In this document: piece by piece, positions 5,406-6,287 of the stretch
Layout: every line of letters starts with the position of its first letter
Numbering within the stretch: position 1 is the stretch's first letter
Assembly (NCBI GenBank): GCA_002425405.1
Contig: DIME01000092.1
Coordinates: forward strand, 34,423 to 40,709
Origin: Candidatus Accumulibacter vicinus
Lineage (GTDB): Bacteria > Pseudomonadota > Gammaproteobacteria > Burkholderiales > Rhodocyclaceae
DNA length: 6,287 nucleotides
Reading direction: 5' to 3'
Made by a program: the position numbers and the translations under genes
The notes under the pieces: generated by a model
The model's database searches: none
The model's input: the letters and a program-made list of their open reading frames with translations, nothing else
What the model was told of the DNA's origin: nothing

Positions 5406-6287
5406 CTAGGCGCCCGTCAAGGGCCAGCGCGGCCGCACCGCAAATGCACCGGGCAGCTTGCCTGCTCCCCCTGCCTGAAGACGCAAGGCCCCGGCCAGCG
5501 CGATCATTGCGCCGTTGTCGGTACAGAATTCGAGCTCGGGGTAAAAGACGGCGACCCTTGCAGCAAGAGCGTGTGCATCGAGTTGGCGACGCAGTTCGCG
5601 GTTGGCGCCGACGCCACCAGCGACCACCAGTTGCTGGAGGCCGCAGACTTTCACCGCGCGCAGTGACTTGCTGACCAGAACTTCGACAATCGCGTCCTGA
5701 AATCCGCGTGCAATGTCTGCCCGCTGCTGATCGCTGATCGTCGCCAACTCGCGCACCTTCACCAGCACCGCGGTTTTCAGACCACTGAAACTGAAGTCGA
5801 GGTCAGGGGTTTGCAGCATCGGGCGAGGCAGCTTGACCTGGCCGGGCCGACCCGTATCGGCCAGTGCAGCCAGCGCCGGGCCGCCGGGGTAGCCGAGGCC
5901 GAGCAGTTTGGCGGTCTTGTCGAAAGCTTCACCGGCGGCGTCATCGAGAGTTTCGCCCAGCAACTCGTATTCGCCGACACCGGTCACCCGCATCAACTGA
6001 CTATGGCCACCCGAAACGAGCAGGGCAACAAAGGGAAAACGCGGCGGCTTGCTCGACAACAAGGGCGACAGCAGGTGGCCTTCGAGGTGATGCACCGGCA
6101 CGGTCGGGACGCCGAGCGCTGTCGCCAGCGCTTCGGCAAAGGCCGCGCCCACCAGCAGGGCGCCCGCCAGGCCCGGCCCCTGCGTGTAAGCGATGGCATC
6201 GAGTTCCGCCAGTGAACATGCGCTGTCGGCCAGCACCTGGCGCAGCAGTGGTACGAGTCGTCGGATATGATCGCGCGACGCGAGTTC
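5406..6287 (-). CDS. tsaD: tRNA N6-adenosine threonylcarbamoyltransferase TsaD, 5'-truncated by window edge
   Basis: TsaD transfers the threonylcarbamoyl group from threonylcarbamoyl-AMP to A37 of ANN-decoding tRNAs, acting in the cytoplasm with TsaB and TsaE. The frame is open to base 6287, where it begins ELASRDHIRR; the GTG at 6236 is internal, not the start. Counting from that edge, HHLEGH lies at 66-71 with metal ligands H67 and H71, and the third ligand is D257 in CTDNGAM. Nucleotide-site motifs VSGGHS (91-96), DDAAGEAFDK (115-124), DFSFSGLKT (164-172) and AGGVGANR (223-230) are intact. There are 293 residues in the window; aligned with E. coli TsaD from memory, 44 are missing, giving 337, the usual length. 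It ends RPRWPLTGA with a TAG stop. It converges on the ParA-like gene. In many proteobacteria the macromolecular synthesis genes (rpsU, dnaG, rpoD) lie divergently beyond tsaD, which would be off the right edge here. Confidence 0.97.
   Translation of the reverse strand, partial: ELASRDHIRRLVPLLRQVLADSACSLAELDAIAYTQGPGLAGALLVGAAFAEALATALGVPTVPVHHLEGHLLSPLLSSKPPRFPFVALLVSGGHSQLMRVTGVGEYELLGETLDDAAGEAFDKTAKLLGLGYPGGPALAALADTGRPGQVKLPRPMLQTPDLDFSFSGLKTAVLVKVRELATISDQQRADIARGFQDAIVEVLVSKSLRAVKVCGLQQLVVAGGVGANRELRRQLDAHALAARVAVFYPELEFCTDNGAMIALAGALRLQAGGAGKLPGAFAVRPRWPLTGA

Noticed and set aside
5191..5666. Plus-strand frames across the convergent gap (5191-5373 and 5286-5666)
   Set aside because: They run through the palindromic repeat and into antisense tsaD, with no motif or credible ribosome binding site.
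5811..6215. 134-codon plus-strand frame opposite tsaD
   Set aside because: It is antisense to conserved TsaD metal- and nucleotide-binding motifs.
6234..6236. GTG at 6236 (minus strand) as the tsaD start codon
   Set aside because: Seventeen upstream in-frame codons encode the conserved TsaD segment ELASRDHIRRLVPLL, so the gene continues beyond the window.

Overview
The window is ordinary chromosomal DNA from a GC-rich Gram-negative proteobacterium. UvrD, Qor and TsaD all align closely with the E. coli proteins as I recall them. The GC-rich codon use and the uncommon trio of a quinone reductase, a membrane-tethered TAXI protein and an orphan ParA suggest a betaproteobacterium, perhaps of the Rhodocyclales/Accumulibacter type. 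That assignment is inference; no rRNA or other taxonomic marker is present.

Layout: (1) 1-2013, plus strand: uvrD (DNA helicase II), cut at the left edge inside motif Ia. (2) 2014-2254: a 241-base intergenic region with one perfect and two degenerate DnaA-box sequences in the same orientation, several small inverted repeats, a plausible sigma70 promoter and a good ribosome binding site. (3) 2255-5189, plus strand: a tightly packed three-gene unit. It holds qor (NADPH:quinone reductase), a TAXI-type solute-binding protein fixed in the membrane at both ends, and a small ParA/MinD-type ATPase with no ParB. The first junction is a TGATG overlap and the second has 2 bases between genes, so co-transcription and translational coupling are likely. 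(4) 5190-5405: a 216-base region between convergent genes, with three hairpins; the central one is a C/G-rich palindrome that looks like a dispersed intergenic repeat. (5) 5406-6287, minus strand: tsaD (tRNA t6A37 synthesis), cut at the right edge before its start codon.

uvrD and tsaD are housekeeping genes for DNA repair and tRNA modification. The middle unit is the least explained part: a soluble reductase, a receptor-like periplasmic binding protein without TRAP permease subunits, and an orphan ParA ATPase are translated together, and no established pathway that I know joins them. I found no CRISPR array, tRNA, rRNA, transposase or phage gene. The best leads are the DnaA-box cluster and the qor-TAXI-ParA unit.
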